64,000 nucleotides of DNA. Source: Calamus simplicifolius (Eukaryota > Streptophyta > Magnoliopsida > Arecales > Arecaceae). Location of the stretch: contig UESW01004358.1 in NCBI GenBank assembly GCA_900491605.1, positions 523,174 to 587,173 on the forward strand, read 5' to 3'. Each line of letters opens with the position of its first letter. The stretch's first letter is position 1. The notes below the pieces were generated by a model. The model did no database searches. It saw only the letters and a list, made by a program, of their open reading frames with translations, and was not told the DNA's origin. Shown in pieces: positions 1 through 13,621 of this stretch. The position numbers and the translations under genes were made by a program.

Positions 1-3000
1 AGTAAATTAAATGTTGTCATGTCAGCTCCACCTCAAACAGAGAGCCCACTCTGAAATCTTTAAGTCCAGGAGGCGGTGCGTCTAAAGTTGCGTGATGAAT
101 GTTCAGTCATTAGCCTTAAATTAATTTTTGTAATCATGACTTACTATATTATATCTATGTAAAACCACTAGACTTCAGAGGACGGTTTCGCTTGCAAACA
201 TGGTTCCTTAGGGAATGCACGGATTCATAGTTGTAGATGTAGACCCTTGCATGTAGTACTCCATCATAAATAAACATAGGTTATGTTTGGGATGAGGACA
301 TTTGAAGGAAGGAATTTAGATATTCTCAAAATTTGGCCAAATTTTATTTTTTTTGTATTATCAGTCAAAGGATAGAGGAAAACATTTTACCATTTTTTAA
401 AGCATTAAAATCCCAAAAAATGGTGGTTTTAAAAACCTACGTTGGAGGTGGGTTTTGGTAAAAACTTATGTGGAAGGTACCCAATTTGAAATCACTCAAA
501 CTTATTTTATTTTGAAATTATCATCTAGCCTAATTAAAAATCTAAGGATTTGGATTGTATGCCAAACAAGATTTCAGTTTCATGGTTTTCACATTCCTAA
601 GCTTCTGCCTATATACCCAGCCTTTGAGAGTGAAACCCTACATGAGTGTCCACCAGCAATTCAGCTAGAGCGAGAGATAGGATTGAACGTATCTTGGATG
701 ACCAGAAAATTACCACAAGAAATAAGGGCTATCAACGTTATCTGGTTCGATAGTAAGGAAGGCCATAATCCGAGGATTCCTGGATCACCCGAGAGGATCT
801 ACAGCAAATCAATATCGACCTTCTAGAAAGGTATCAAAGTCAGATCAATCCTTACTTGATAGGGTCAAGTTTCTTCAGTCCCCAAAGAATTGGTGCGGAT
901 ACCAAAGTTTGAAAGAAGCTTCGATCTAATTCAGTATGGCTTTAATTCTTTCATATGTCCCATAAATAGAGTAATAATTTTACTTCTTTGAATTTGAGTC
1001 ATGTAATTAAAGTTGGTTTATTTCAATTTGGGTTCTTGAGTCCAAGTAGGGTCAAATTGGTTTGTATTTAGTGAGTTTAGTAGTTGGATCCAAGAGAGGT
1101 ATGGAATTGGGTTCAAGGTAAACAAGTGAACTTGAGGGTTGGATGCATTCAACCACTTTAACAAATCAATCCAAGATGGACGCCACTTCAGCAAGCTTTG
1201 TTGGGTGCCATGTCAATCTCTTGGTGTACACCTCATCAAGTCACATCACCACATGCGACATCACCAAGGGGAATTCAAATTCAAAGGAGCCGCCCACTTT
1301 TTTCTCCTCTTTTTAAGCTTAGTTATAAGTTGTTTCAACCCTCTACCCTTATAGCTAGCTTAGGTTGCAACTTCCCATGAAAAGCTCCATATAATTTAAA
1401 TTTTCAAAAGTCCCTTAGAGGCTTATAATACTACTCCAAGCTCTCTTGTAAAGATAAATTACGATGAATGAAGATAAATTACGATGAATGAAAGTTGAGT
1501 TTATTTTCTTCCATTTGTGTTGGCAAATGTCCTCCGAAAGGGAGTGGGTGAGAGGCCCTTAGCTACTTCAAGAAAATCATCTCCATGCCAAGATCCATTA
1601 GTCATTCTTCATTCCATTCTACCATCCCATCCCATCTTTCAAGGTGCAAGAAGACTCCACAAAGAAGGCCGGCCAAGCTACCTCAAATCCGTTAAGCTTC
1701 ATCTTAATTTCAACCTTTCCTTTCTCTTCCTTCATTTCATTAATACTCCACCAAATTTTATGTTCTTAACTCTAATTTGGTTGTGTAGGATCCTTGAAAA
1801 TTTCAGGTTCCAAAGAAGAAGGTCTTCCGTGACAAGAAACAGATACAAAAAGTCCTGCAACTAGAGGAATCTCCTTGTCATCCAGAAACATCATCCTTGA
1901 GTGTAAACCTTTCAATATCTGATATATTAATGGCCGGATACCCCTCTTTTAATATTTTCAATCTAAAATATTAGAGTAACTAAGCCCTAGCCTGTGTGGT
2001 TTCTTAGCCGCAAAGATCCTTTCTCTTACTATTTTGAAGGATTCTCATCCAAGTCTAGTTTAATATGCAAATCCCTTTATGAAAATTTTTGCCTTTTTAC
2101 ATGAAAATGTAGCCTAGCTTCACTTCATTTTATATAATTATTACTATTTTCTCCTATATTGCATCATTCCATTTCATCCCTCAGCAGCCCGGGGCGAGTT
2201 GTTACAGATGTGGTTGAAATTCATCATCATTGCTTCCTTCGCTATTTTCTTCTGAAGACTGGCTTTTTATTTTTCTCTCACCCTTTTCTCTCCATGGTAG
2301 GCCAAACCACCTTCAGCACCAAGCTTTGGATGCACTCTTTAGCCTTTTTAATGGCAACAAATTAAATGTTGTCATGTTGGCTCCACCTCAAACAAAGAGC
2401 CCACTCTGAAATCTCTAAGTCCAGGAGGCGGTGCATCTAAAGTTGCATGCTGAACGTTCAATCATCAGCCTTAATTAATTTTTGTAATCATGATTTACTA
2501 TATTATATCTATGCAAAACTGTTAGACTTCGGAGGACGGTTGTCACTTGCAAAATGGTTCCTTAGGGAATGCAAGGGTTCATAGTTGTAGATGTGGACCC
2601 TTGCATGTAGTACTCCATCATAAATAAACATAGGTTATGTTTGGGATGATGACATTTAAAGGAAGGAATTTAGATATTCTCAAAATTTCTCCAAATTTCA
2701 TTTATTTCATATTATCAATCAAAGGAGAGAGGGAAACATTTTACCATTCCTTAAAGCATTAAAATCCCAAAAATGGTGGTTTTAAAAACCTACGTTCAAG
2801 GTGGGTTTTGGTAAAACTTTATGTGGAAAGTACCCAATTTGAAATCGCTCAGACTTGTTTTATTTTGAAATTATCCTCTAGCCTAATTAAAAATCTAAGG
2901 ATTTGGATTGTATACCAAACAAGATTTCAGTTTCATGGTTTTCACATTCCCAAGCTTCTACCTATATACCCAGCCTTTGAGAGTGAAACCCTATCTGAGT

Positions 3001-5308
3001 ATCCATCAACAATTCAGCTAGAGCGGAGATATAGGATTGAACGTATCTTGGATGACTAAGCAATTACCATTAGAAATAAGGGCTATCAACATTATCTGGT
3101 TCGATAGCAAAGAAGGCCAAAATCTGAGGATTCCTAGATCACCTGAGAGGATCTACAACAAATCAATCCAGACCTTCTAGAAAGGTATCAAAGTCAGACC
3201 AGTCCTTACTCGATAGGGTCGAGTTCCTCCAATCCTAGGAGAATTGGTGCGGACACCAAAGTTTGAAAGAGGCTTCGATTTAATTCAGTATGGCTTTAAT
3301 TCTTTCATATGTCCCGTAAATAGAGTAATAATTTTACTTCTTTGAATTTGAGTCATGTAATTAAAGTTGGTTTATTTCAATTTAGGTTCTTGAGTCCAAG
3401 TAGGGTCAAATTGATTTGTATTTAGTGAGTTTAGTAGTTGGGTCCAAGAGAGGTATGGAATTGGGTTCAAGGTAAGCAAGTGAGCTTAAGGATTGGATGC
3501 ATTCAACCACTCCAATAAATCAATTTAAGATGGATGCCACTTCAGCAAACTTATTGGGTGCAATGTCAACCTCTTGTTGTACACCTCATCAAGCCATATC
3601 ACCACATGCGACATCACCAAGAAGAATTTAAATTCAAAGGAGCCGCCCACTTTTCTCTCCTCTTCTTAAGCTTAGTTATAAGTTGTTTCAACCCTCCACC
3701 CTTATAGCTAGCTTAGGTTGCAATTTCCCATGAAAAGCTTCATGTAATTTGGATTTTCAAAAGTCATTTGGAGGCTTATAAATACTACTCCAAGCTCTCT
3801 TGTAAAGATAAATTATAATGAATGGAAATTGAGTTTATTTTATTCTATTTGTGTTGGCAAATGTCCTTCGAGAGGGAGTGGGTGAGAGGCCCTTAGCTAC
3901 TTTAAGAAAGTCCTCTCCATGCCAAGATCCATTAGCCATTTTTCATTCCATTCTACCATCCATCCCATCTTCCAAGGTGCAAGAAGACTCCACAAAGAAG
4001 ACCGGCCAAGCTACCTCAATCCGCCAAGCTTCATCTTAATTTCAACCTTTCCTTCCTCTTCCTTCATTTCATTAATACTCTTCCAAATTTTTATGTTCTT
4101 AACTGTAATTTGGTTTGTGTAGGATCCCCGAGAATTTTAGGTTCCAAAGAAGAAGGTCTTCGTAACAAGAAACAGATACAAGAAGTCCTGCAACTAGAGG
4201 AATCTCTTTATCATCCACGAACTTCATCTTTGAGTGTAAACCTTCCAATATCTGATATATTAATGGTTGGGTACCCCTCTTTCAATATTTTTCTATCTGA
4301 AATATTAGAGTAACTAAGTCCTAGCCTGTATAGTTTCTTAGCAGCAAAGATCCTTTCAATTTACTATTTTGAAGGATTCTCATCCAAGTCTAGTTTAACA
4401 TGCAAATCCCTTAATAAAAATTTCTGCTCTTTTATATGAAAATATAGCCTAGCTTCACTTGATTTTTTATTTAGTTATTACTATCTCCTCCTAGATTACA
4501 TTATTCCACTTCATCCCTCATTCGGGGCTCGGGTCGTTACAGATGTGGTCGAAAAATTCATCATCATTACTTTCCTTCGCTATTTTTTTTTCTGAAGACT
4601 GGCTTTTTATTTTTCTCTCGCCCTTTTTCTCTCCAAGGTAGGCCAAACCACCTTCAGCACCAAGCTTTGGATGCACTCTTTAGCTTTTCTAATGGCAGCA
4701 AATTAAATGTTGTCATGTCGGCTCCACTTCAAACGAAGAGCCCACTCTGAAATCTCTAAGTCAAGAAGGCGGTGCGTCTAAAGTTGCACACTGAACGTTC
4801 AGTCATCAGCCTTAATTAATTTTGTAATCATGACTTACTATATTATATCTATGCAAAACCGCTAGACTTCGAAGGATGGTTATCGCTTGCAAACATGGTT
4901 ACTTAGGGAATGCACGGGTTCATAGTTGTAGATGTGGACCCTTGCATGTAGTACTCCATCATAAATAAACATAGGTTATGTTTGGGATGAGGATATTTGA
5001 AGGAAGGAATTTAGATATTCTCATAATTTGGCTAAATTTTATTTTTTTTAATATTATCAATCAAAGGAGAGAGAAACATTTTACCATTCATTAAAGCATT
5101 AAAATCCCAAAAAATGGTGGTTTTAAAAACCTACTTTGAAGGTGGGTTTTGGTAAAAACTTATGTGGATGGTACCCAATTTAAAATCGCTCAGGCTTATT
5201 TTATTTTGAAATTATCCTTAGCCTAATTAAAAATCTAAGGATTTGGATTGTATACCAAACAAGATTTCAGTTTCATAGTTTTCACATTCCCAAGCTTCTA
5301 CCTATATA
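1..5308. repeat. Tandem array of a ~2.35-kb LTR-like repeat (two full units, one partial)
   Basis: The same sequence restarts at about 4, 2359 and 4700, giving periods of about 2355 and 2341 bp. The third unit stops matching near 5308, after a shared CCTATATA. The units align almost throughout with scattered substitutions. Each has features of an LTR: a TATA-like GCTTATAAATAC-type stretch, a following 'gataaattacgatgaatg' leader and a T-rich stretch near GTGTTGGCAAATGTCC. Each of the two full units ends near a GGGTCGTTACAG or GAGTTGTTACAG motif. No gag or pol coding was found; all open frames are short and differ between units. Solo LTRs joined by unequal recombination, or a non-coding retroelement, both fit. 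I infer the LTR origin; the tandem repetition is directly visible. Confidence 0.75.
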
Positions 5309-5364
5309 GATTTGAATAATTCCATAGATTTCAGAAAACTCTCATCCTAAATATGGCATAACTA
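4972..5364. mobile_element. Possible small inverted-repeat element over the end of the third tandem unit
   Basis: The left edge TAGGTTATGTTTGGGATGAG matches, imperfectly and inverted, the right edge whose reverse complement begins TAGTTATGCCATATTTAGGA. The span is about 390 bp and could be flanked by TA. The first two tandem units share the left part but run into other sequence after CCTATATA, so the array boundary falls inside this putative element. The match is short and gapped, so the call is tentative. Confidence 0.3.
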
Positions 5365-5770
5365 GGTTATCCATGGTTTGATGTTTTAAGATGCATATCT
5401 TTGCCATGGAACAGTAATTTTCTCTCATTCTTGGAAGTGGAAGAACAACGGGCTGGGAAAAAAAATGTGCCTACCACGCCCATCAATCAAACCATATCTA
5501 AGCCACCATCTATTTGAAGAAATTCCCACAAAAGGATGCATACTTTCAATTGTTTCTGAATGAAAAAGAAAATAAAGGAAAAGAAAAGAAAGGATGGAGT
5601 ATATTTAAGGTGCAACGAGCATAACCCTTTTCTCCTTACAGCAAAAGCAACAAGATGTGTCCTATTTGAGTTGAAGACAACATATATTTGTTTGTCAAAG
5701 CTTTTGCAGAGCTTATATGGTCCATAGAGTACCATGTTCCCTTAAAGAGATTGAGTTGCTACCTTGTGGG
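5309..5770. other. Spacer and probable 3' flank of the CGLD27-like gene
   Basis: AT-rich DNA between the tandem array and the stop codon of the minus-strand gene. It probably holds that gene's 3' untranslated region and polyadenylation site. The short open frames here show no recognisable domain. Confidence 0.4.
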
Positions 5771-8700
5771 CTAATTCAGTAAATCATCCCACTTGCAGTA
5801 CTGTCCTCCTGCTAAGGCACGATAAAATCTATCTCTGCAATACACTGGCCTTCCATCGGCAGCCTTGGCTGCAGCAGCTGCTAGGTCATCGTCATCCTTC
5901 ACTTCCACTGGTAACCTTAGCAACTCTTCTTTACTGAAAGTTAACAATAAAAGAAAAAGAGAAAATCAGCAAGAGGGAAGCCTAATTCAAATTCTATACC
6001 AGAAAGGTGAGTTATACTGTACCTTAAGTTGAATTTGTTCTTTGAAGTTGGAAGATCCAAACTGTTTCTTTTTTCATCAAAAGCTGAATGGAGGAAGTCC
6101 TCCACTGGAGCAGCAAATATGAATAGTGATATAGCAGTAACAAGCAACACTCCAGTCCCAACTAATGTTTGCTTCAACAACTTAATGACTGGCTTTACCT
6201 ATTTCATAGGTTAGAGATATCTTTTAGATAAACTGTCTGATTTTATCCATTTTTTAAGAGAATTTAGCAGCTAAAGCATGGCAGTTGGTGACCAGTGATG
6301 GAGCCAAGATTCTGCATGAGATTTTGGTAACACTAATAGCAATGCGTCATCTCAATCACTTAGAGAGAATAGATGCTCCATCTGTATCTTTTTGTTGGAG
6401 AAATTTATTTGCATTTTAGGTCACCTGGCTGGTTCTAAAAATGCTTGAGCATAAGGGGGCTTATATTTTATTAAGGAATGAAAGTTTTGGAGTTGTAAAA
6501 TACTCAAAGTTGGTGTGGCCAAATATTAGCAATAGTGCTCTGAGACTATTATTTAGAAAAGTCATTTGTTTCCCTATTCGTGCTAGTAATGCCCTTGACC
6601 CAAAAAAGAGAAAAAAGAAAAGCTTTCTGATGCACTGGTTTGCAATAAAAGAGGCATGTCATGTTGATGATCAATTGCTAGCTGTTCACTAATATGGAGA
6701 ATTGGAAATAGAGGAGAAATTACTTGTCACCGTAAGGAATCCATTGAGAGGTACATTCCTTGGAAGAGATTAAGCTCAAAGTACCTTCTTGCAATGCCCT
6801 CTGTGGTGGAGGATACAGATTTACCATGGCAACATTTATATAATTCTGAAAAATATGACTACGGTAATTAATCTCACAAAAAGACTATCATAGGTTGATT
6901 TGTCGTGCTCAAGGAAGATGACACACCTGGAGGGACTACTCGAAATATTTTAGTTATCTATCTTGTTTTGGCCTGGTAAATGTGTAAAGCTAAGAGCCTG
7001 ACAGTTTCCAAGGAATAGAGGACCCATAACCTATTGGATGAGTAACTACTCTGACTATTCTGATTCATAGAGAGAAAGGATTAACCTATGCTAAAACAGC
7101 ATAGAGGGCATTAAGTGGTGTGGAATCCTTATGATTATGCTTCAAAAGATCTGTAGATTTATTCATTAATAAAGAGGAGATTTGCATATTATTAAATAAC
7201 ATAGCAGCAGAATTAGGATTAAGTACTATTTTCCTTGAATCAGTTCTAGAAATAGAGCCAAGTGGGATGTCATAAGGGATCTGTTCTGAAGCATATTATG
7301 CATTAAATCCACAAAATAAAACTGATACATTCTGAAATAATGAGGAAAAAAAGAGTAATAGGAGGGGAGAACAAGAAAGGGGGTGGAATAGATGAAAAAT
7401 GAAGTTTCAAGTGACTAAAGAAAAAGCATAGAGGCAAAACCTGTGTAAAGGAGATATTTTCATTCAAAATAAGCCTTGAATCATATAATATTCTTCACTT
7501 CTTATGGACTGCTTTTTATAGACCCTTAAACAACAACAAAACATTGTTTTCTGACCATGAAGACCCTCACAACGTACCTACTGTGAAACCAAAGCTCGCA
7601 TGGTTTGACTTCACATAGGATTTATTGTCAGCATAAAACTCCCTTTAGAACTACCCGTTTCTTAATTAGGTTGCATTGTTGTATTTCACATAGAAAGCCA
7701 TAGAAATCATTATGTAACAAGTTTCCATGTCTTAAAACTTTTCCTTCACCAAATCTGCACCTTAAGTATGAGCTGTAGATGATAGCCATACTTAAATGCA
7801 AAATGGAAACTGGTTTCTGGAGGGGCCTGGCTGCAGTGCATGGATACTAATATTCATGTTCAACAAGTTATCATGAAGTGCTGTAGGAATTTTAGAGTTT
7901 GTCCTGTATTGCAAGCTGGCTCCTAGTGGATTTCTGCCTCTAATGGACCTCAACAGCATGACTCAAAAACCTACTAGATGAATAGCCCTAAAATTTAGTA
8001 CAAAAATTACAAGAAAACACTAAATATGCGGACTTATATAAAAGACTCCAAAGGGTTTTGGGGGGGGGGGGGACCTGTGCTGGAAAAAGAGCAAAGTGAG
8101 ATATTGTAAGTGATTAAGCTTGCAATTCAAGATTGCGAAGTAATTATTTTTGATTAAAGTTGACACCTCCTTGGTGGTGTCCATGTTTTAAGGTGAAGCT
8201 ATATCAAAACTCTTTTTTCTTTGTTTAGTGATCATAAAATTACAACAGAGAAATGAATTAACTGTGGACCGGTTGGATTATTTTATGTTTATGCTTTCTT
8301 GATTGACTTATTTGAATTTATGGAACATCAACAGTCGTATCTGTAGGCTGTTATTTGTACTAGCATTCCTCATGGACCAGATCTTTTTGTTTCCTTTCCC
8401 TTTTCTTCATTTTTCCTCTGCTAGTATTTGTTCTCATTTTTGGCTAACAGCATGGATTTTCAGATATGATGTGATTGAGCACAAGAATTAACTAATATGT
8501 TGTTTAGTCCATTTTCCCCCTTTTGTGAGTGAGTAAGATTGAATTGCTGAAAGTAACAGGCTTCCTCTACAAATCCAAATGCCATTGTATAGTGAAGAGG
8601 TTCATGCGGATGTGTACCTTATAGGATCCCAGCAGCCTGTCACGAGCCAATATCTAAGATAAGAAAAAGGTCATAAACATTGTCTTAGAACCATGACATT

Positions 8701-11700
8701 TTCTCAGATGCTATGTGAACTAACTCAAGCACTAGCTTGTTTGCATCAACTAATTGCATTTTTTATCATGCTCATATCATATGTGATATTTTAATTCAGG
8801 AAACAAGTCATTGAGGTTACATTCAACTAATGGGATATGTTATATGCAAACTTGTAGAAGGCACTTTTAGAAAGAAATGAACATGTAATGGAGGTTGAAA
8901 GGTCAAAGCAAGGAAATTTCTGTTGGATATTAGTGGAAAAACTACAGTTGATTGAGATTTTGGATATGATATTTATAATAAAAAGGCTTTAATGATCATG
9001 ACCTTCATTTAGGGTTTTATATGAAATCAGCAATATATTTAAAATATTAAAATGCAATAGTCATTGTGAAGGTTTCTAAAACCATGAACAATTTATCAAA
9101 AAAATATCTTGTTGCTTCATTTATAACTTTATAGGTGACTTGATGATGTGGTTTTGGAGTATTTCCTTTTTTCAAGAAAGGACCATTAATTACTATGTTT
9201 GCTTAAACCTTGGTGCTTAAATCCCAGTAATTCTTAAAGCTATGGATGGTGACAGTGCCAAATCTTGATGTATATTTTTCGGTCTTTTTCTGATAGTTAA
9301 TCAATTTTATGTTTTACCTTGTAGCTTATTGGTTATAGCCATTTAGAACAGAGAAATGTAAATTCTCTTCTCTCTCTCTCTCTCTGCGCGCGCGCGCACA
9401 CATGCTTGCATGCATGCATGTTTGTCTGTTTCTGTGTGTGTACGCATATGCAAGGTGAGTTCATGTGTCATGCACTTTTTGGGAATCAAGTGCTGGCTGT
9501 TTGAATGCCCACATTATTTCATGGCTAGAATTTGGACGTTTGGAGACCTCATATGATGTTTTAATGGATGTGTGAAAGTCTGCATAATTTTAAATAAGGG
9601 CCATATTGTGATCTGTTCCATGTAGGCAAACTAAGGTCCAATATTATAATCATAATGTTAGCTGCTGTCTTTTGCTCCCTTACTGTGGTTCATTCCTTCA
9701 GAAATATTATTTTTGTCAATAGGCTTCTTCAATAAAGGTGGCACACTAACCTCTGGTGGCTTTACCCACATCTGCCCATCATACCACCCACTTTCCTCAT
9801 AAGGTATCACTGCTGAAAGCAGCCTATTTCCTACGTAACTCCATCCCTGTGGCATTAGAATGCATAGAAAAATCAGTGGTTTTATCATTGCAACAATTTG
9901 ATTTCCAATGAAACATAAATTCAATTTTATAACAGAAATAGGATCTCAGTTATGCCCCACCCCCTTCTCCCAAGGGAAGAAGGGAGGGTGGAAAAGGATT
10001 TACTTTATGTGACATGGGTATTAGGTTATGCTGGGTACATCAGATCCTTTCATGCTACTTTCCTGTTGAAGTCTCAGAGACTCATAATCAAACCTTTTCC
10101 TGACCTAAATTATATTGTAACTGCTAATTTCCATTGTGTCATATTTGCCTGCTGTTAGTGGCTGCAACACCACTGTATTGTTGAACATATAGGGGCTGTT
10201 ACCCTGCAGATGAATGATAAGTGGTACCCTGAAATGATATGGATCATCTCATCATTCCAGTTCTTGTTCCCCAATTAAGATCAGTAAGTAGAACAACACT
10301 CCATTAAACTAAGATGTACTTCAATTGTGCAGTTGTACTTAAAATGGAAAAGAAAGATCATGGCACATGGAACATGTGTATGCTGCATGCATATACTTCT
10401 ATCCTGATCTAGAATTCAGTTGAAAACCCATTCTTGTGTCCAGTTGATAACGTAGAAGTTTCTATGCAGGCTTGGCATCTGCCATCTGCATTGCCCCACT
10501 GAAGCTGTCTTGTTCACTTTTGTATGGCTGTCACATTGGCATCATGCCCATGAAAAAGCAAACCCTTTACATGGTCATATATGATATAAATAAAGGGATG
10601 TTGAAGAGCCTGCCTCGCAATCTCCAAGTTAGCATTTGGAAAATATTTTTCCTACTAAACATTACTTGTAAGTTCTTAGTTATTTTAATAATCATAGTTA
10701 TGTCCCAAGGTAGATTTTTAACAACCTATTACTATCATGTATAGTCTCTGTGAGGTGGAAAGTGCCTTATTTGGATGTATTATTTTTATATCCTTATCTT
10801 TTTATGAACAATATCTAGAATTTTGAAGATACCAGATATATTCGCAGTACAACCAGAGACACCACAAGAAGAGTTCCAGTCCCAGCAGCTAGGACAAATT
10901 TCAATGGGTCCTGCATGCCAGAAAAAGAAAAAAATTGGTCACTAGTAGAGGAAATCACAATGCTACAGATGGCCCTAGCGGTTACAATTTTACTTGCACA
11001 TCATATATTTAGTTTTAAATTAGTTTATAAGTAACTTGTAATCTAGCAAAGGAACATTCTATTTTCTGACTTCACTTTCAGCTCAATTTCTGTAATAAAA
11101 AAAAATCATTGTTATAAAATAGTGGGTAGTAAACTTTTAATGAATTTTTGATGAATAATTAACAAAAAGAATCATTTTCTACTAAGAAATAAGAAATTGA
11201 ATTGGAGCATTCTATCATCTATGATATCAATAACATTAATATGCATTGCTTAATCCCTATTGCATTTCTTTAAAGCTAGGGCTATCCAATTATGTAGTGC
11301 AATTTTTGCCATGTTACCCTTTCTTTTTACAAAATAATGATGATTCAAGTTTTGTTTCCATGAGAGAATATGGTAAAATCTACCTTGGCTGGCTTGTAGA
11401 TTTTTCAAGTTTCAGTGATTTATTTATTTATGTTACAATATTTAATAACCATTCAATTATATATGTTTTGGAGCAGAAGTACTATAGCCATCCATTATAG
11501 TTTGGAAAACTAGATATTATGACCAAGTAACTAGGTTACCATGTAAATCTTTGCCTCATCTGAATTTCATATGGGAGCATGCAATCTGCAGTTACCTTTT
11601 CCATGGCACTTTGAATGTTTGAAAACTTTGTATTAGAATGATGGGTCTGTGTGTTGTCACATACCTTGGAAGGATTAAAGCTTGCAGCTGCTATTGGTGC

Positions 11701-13621
11701 CCCTAGAACTGTAAAAGTTACCAGCCACAAGCTACCGAGGCGAAGAAAAAGTGACCCTGGACTTAGGTCACCCCATGAGTAAAGGAAGCTATCTTTCAAT
11801 GAGGAATACTCATTCACCTATCATACAGAATCATAAGCATGTAGAGAATGGAAGCAATGTTAGATCATAACCATGCAAGAATTGGAAGCAATATTAACAG
11901 GTCTTATGTTGCACACAGAAGACTTCATCATGTGCTATAAGACATTAACTGTGAAAAGAATACATTGACATGCACTTCTGCAATGGTGAATGCAGTAGCA
12001 GGATTTTAGCCAATCAACTTTGAGTTACTATTGAAAGATGCTTCTGTAAAGTTATTAAAGTGGCTTCTGAAAGAAAAGGTTGGTGTCGAAAAAGACATAC
12101 TGATTACTTCTGAAGAGTGTGAAAGAGCAAGTATTCGTGACAGAAATTCTGCCATGGAAGCCTGTATTGTTGCCATCAAAATTGATCCCAAGTTCACTGA
12201 TTCATCATCCTCATCATCATTATGAATCCCATGTTAATCAGTTATCAAACTCCTACCCAATGCTACAGATCTATCACTGTGAGATGGATGAAACCATGTT
12301 TAAGTGGAGTTATGTTTATCTGTGACATTGTGAATGGTAGCTCCTTCAAATATTTTGTATTCCATGAAGAAAGTATGGCTTTATATTTTGAGACAGCTGA
12401 CCTGGAACTGCTAATATAATCATTCAGTCTGTCTGGACATTTCCTTTCCTGAGCTTATGGACAGGTACAACTGAATATGAAGTCTTTCAGTACTTTAGTT
12501 TTTCCTTTTCTAATAGATTATATTAAGTTGTGGTTTGTGAGCTTATATATTGTTGAGATATGGCTGTGGACAGGCAATAGAGAGAACAGAATCCTTCTGA
12601 ATATGAATTTGTTGTCTTTTTTTTTATTTTCAACAGTACATATTGACCAGAGGAACTAGTTAGGATCAATCATCTATTAGCAATTTATTGATTCACAATA
12701 ACCAACCAGGCCAATACTATATGCCTCTCTTTCTGAAACAAAATTCATGGGCTCGATGTCCGTCACCTTTGGTACAACTAAATGAATGTCTCGTTCTGAG
12801 AACTGGTTTTTCTCTCTTTCCTTTTTTTTTCCCCTTTTTGTAAAGAAAACTTGCTTCATTAATCATATATATATATATCGGGGTTTGAGCCATGATAGTT
12901 CTCTTCCTTCCCAACAGATTTCTTGCATTCACAGGTAATTGTTATGTCTATCTTGATTTCCTTAGAAACTTAGCATGGGGCCATAATTCTCTTTGATAAT
13001 TTTTCTCATGGAATCAAGAACCATGAGAAAGGGTCTGTTAAGTATATAGCTGCTTTGACTAACGTCACATGCAAAACCATGAGGTTTAGTCTTGGGTTGA
13101 GTTTGTTGCTAAATTGTGTTGTTCTGAAAGTGTGGTCCATCTCTCATGACTCCTAAAAGATTCAATATTTTGGAAGTAAAATTTTAATGACTTCACAAGT
13201 AAAATCTTCTCTAGACGTTTCTATCTCATTCTAAGGTAAATCACTACACTTTCAGAAATTTCAATCATATGAAACTTTCATCAGATGATTTATTATTGCT
13301 ACTCTATTGACAAAGTTTCAGAAACAGTTTGATTCTGATATGATCCAGGTATGACATGCTTACCGGTCTCTGCTCAAAGGGGACTTCAATCTCCAAGCCA
13401 GGATCCCAGCTTCGGCCAGCAAATCCTCCTGCACCACCTTCAGCCTCATCTTTCAAGGCCTTGACAATGGTGACATGGCTCAACTTCGCCGGGCACTTTA
13501 CCTGCCAAACTCGAAGAATCCACTCTTTCCGATAGCCTCCAATGATGCATGGAAGTCTGTTATCTCTGATTGGATGGCCGGAAATCTGTAGCCGAAGCAT
13601 AGTTTTCAGCACATAGTTCAT
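5771..13621 (-). CDS. CGLD27: Ycf36/DUF1230 family plastid membrane protein, CGLD27-like (seven exons)
   Basis: The exons are 13621-13364, 11817-11665, 10910-10833, 9846-9751, 8653-8618, 6198-6023 and 5933-5771. All introns are GT-AG and the exons join in frame to 319 residues, ending in TAG. Family hallmarks are VPFEQRPVNEYSSLKDS at about residues 79-96, GWSYVGNRLL at 164-173, EESGWYDGQMWVKPPE at 180-195, and LARDRLLGSYK in the 36-bp exon 5. Hydrophobic segments near 109-131, 142-163 and 218-237 suggest a three-span membrane protein, and the C-terminus holds VYCRDRFYRALAGGQYC. Ycf36 is a plastid-encoded or cyanobacterial family; the nuclear plant homologue is CGLD27 (conserved in green lineage and diatoms), linked to iron status and of unsettled biochemistry. 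The residues before about 65 look like a transit peptide. The start at 13621 is the simplest choice; 13600 is another. A further 5' exon (start 13967, donor near 13728, acceptor near 13643) would also stay open. Confidence 0.85.
8060..8074. repeat. Poly-G tract in an intron of the CGLD27-like gene
   Basis: An uninterrupted G run of about 14 bases follows GGGTTTT in the intron between exons 5 and 6. It is a simple homopolymer whose length is uncertain in any assembly, with no sign of function. Confidence 0.8.
9365..9420. repeat. Compound microsatellite (TC)n-(GC)n-(TGCA)n
   Basis: A run of TC dinucleotides passes into alternating GC, then CACA, then repeated TGCATGCA, in the intron between CGLD27-like exons 4 and 5. 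The alternating purine-pyrimidine GC stretch is the kind that can adopt Z-DNA. Useful as a polymorphic marker; no coding role. Confidence 0.85.

Noticed and set aside
455..826. 123-codon open frame, similar to one at 2808-3059
   Set aside because: It is within the tandem LTR-like unit, is broken in the other copies and matches no domain.
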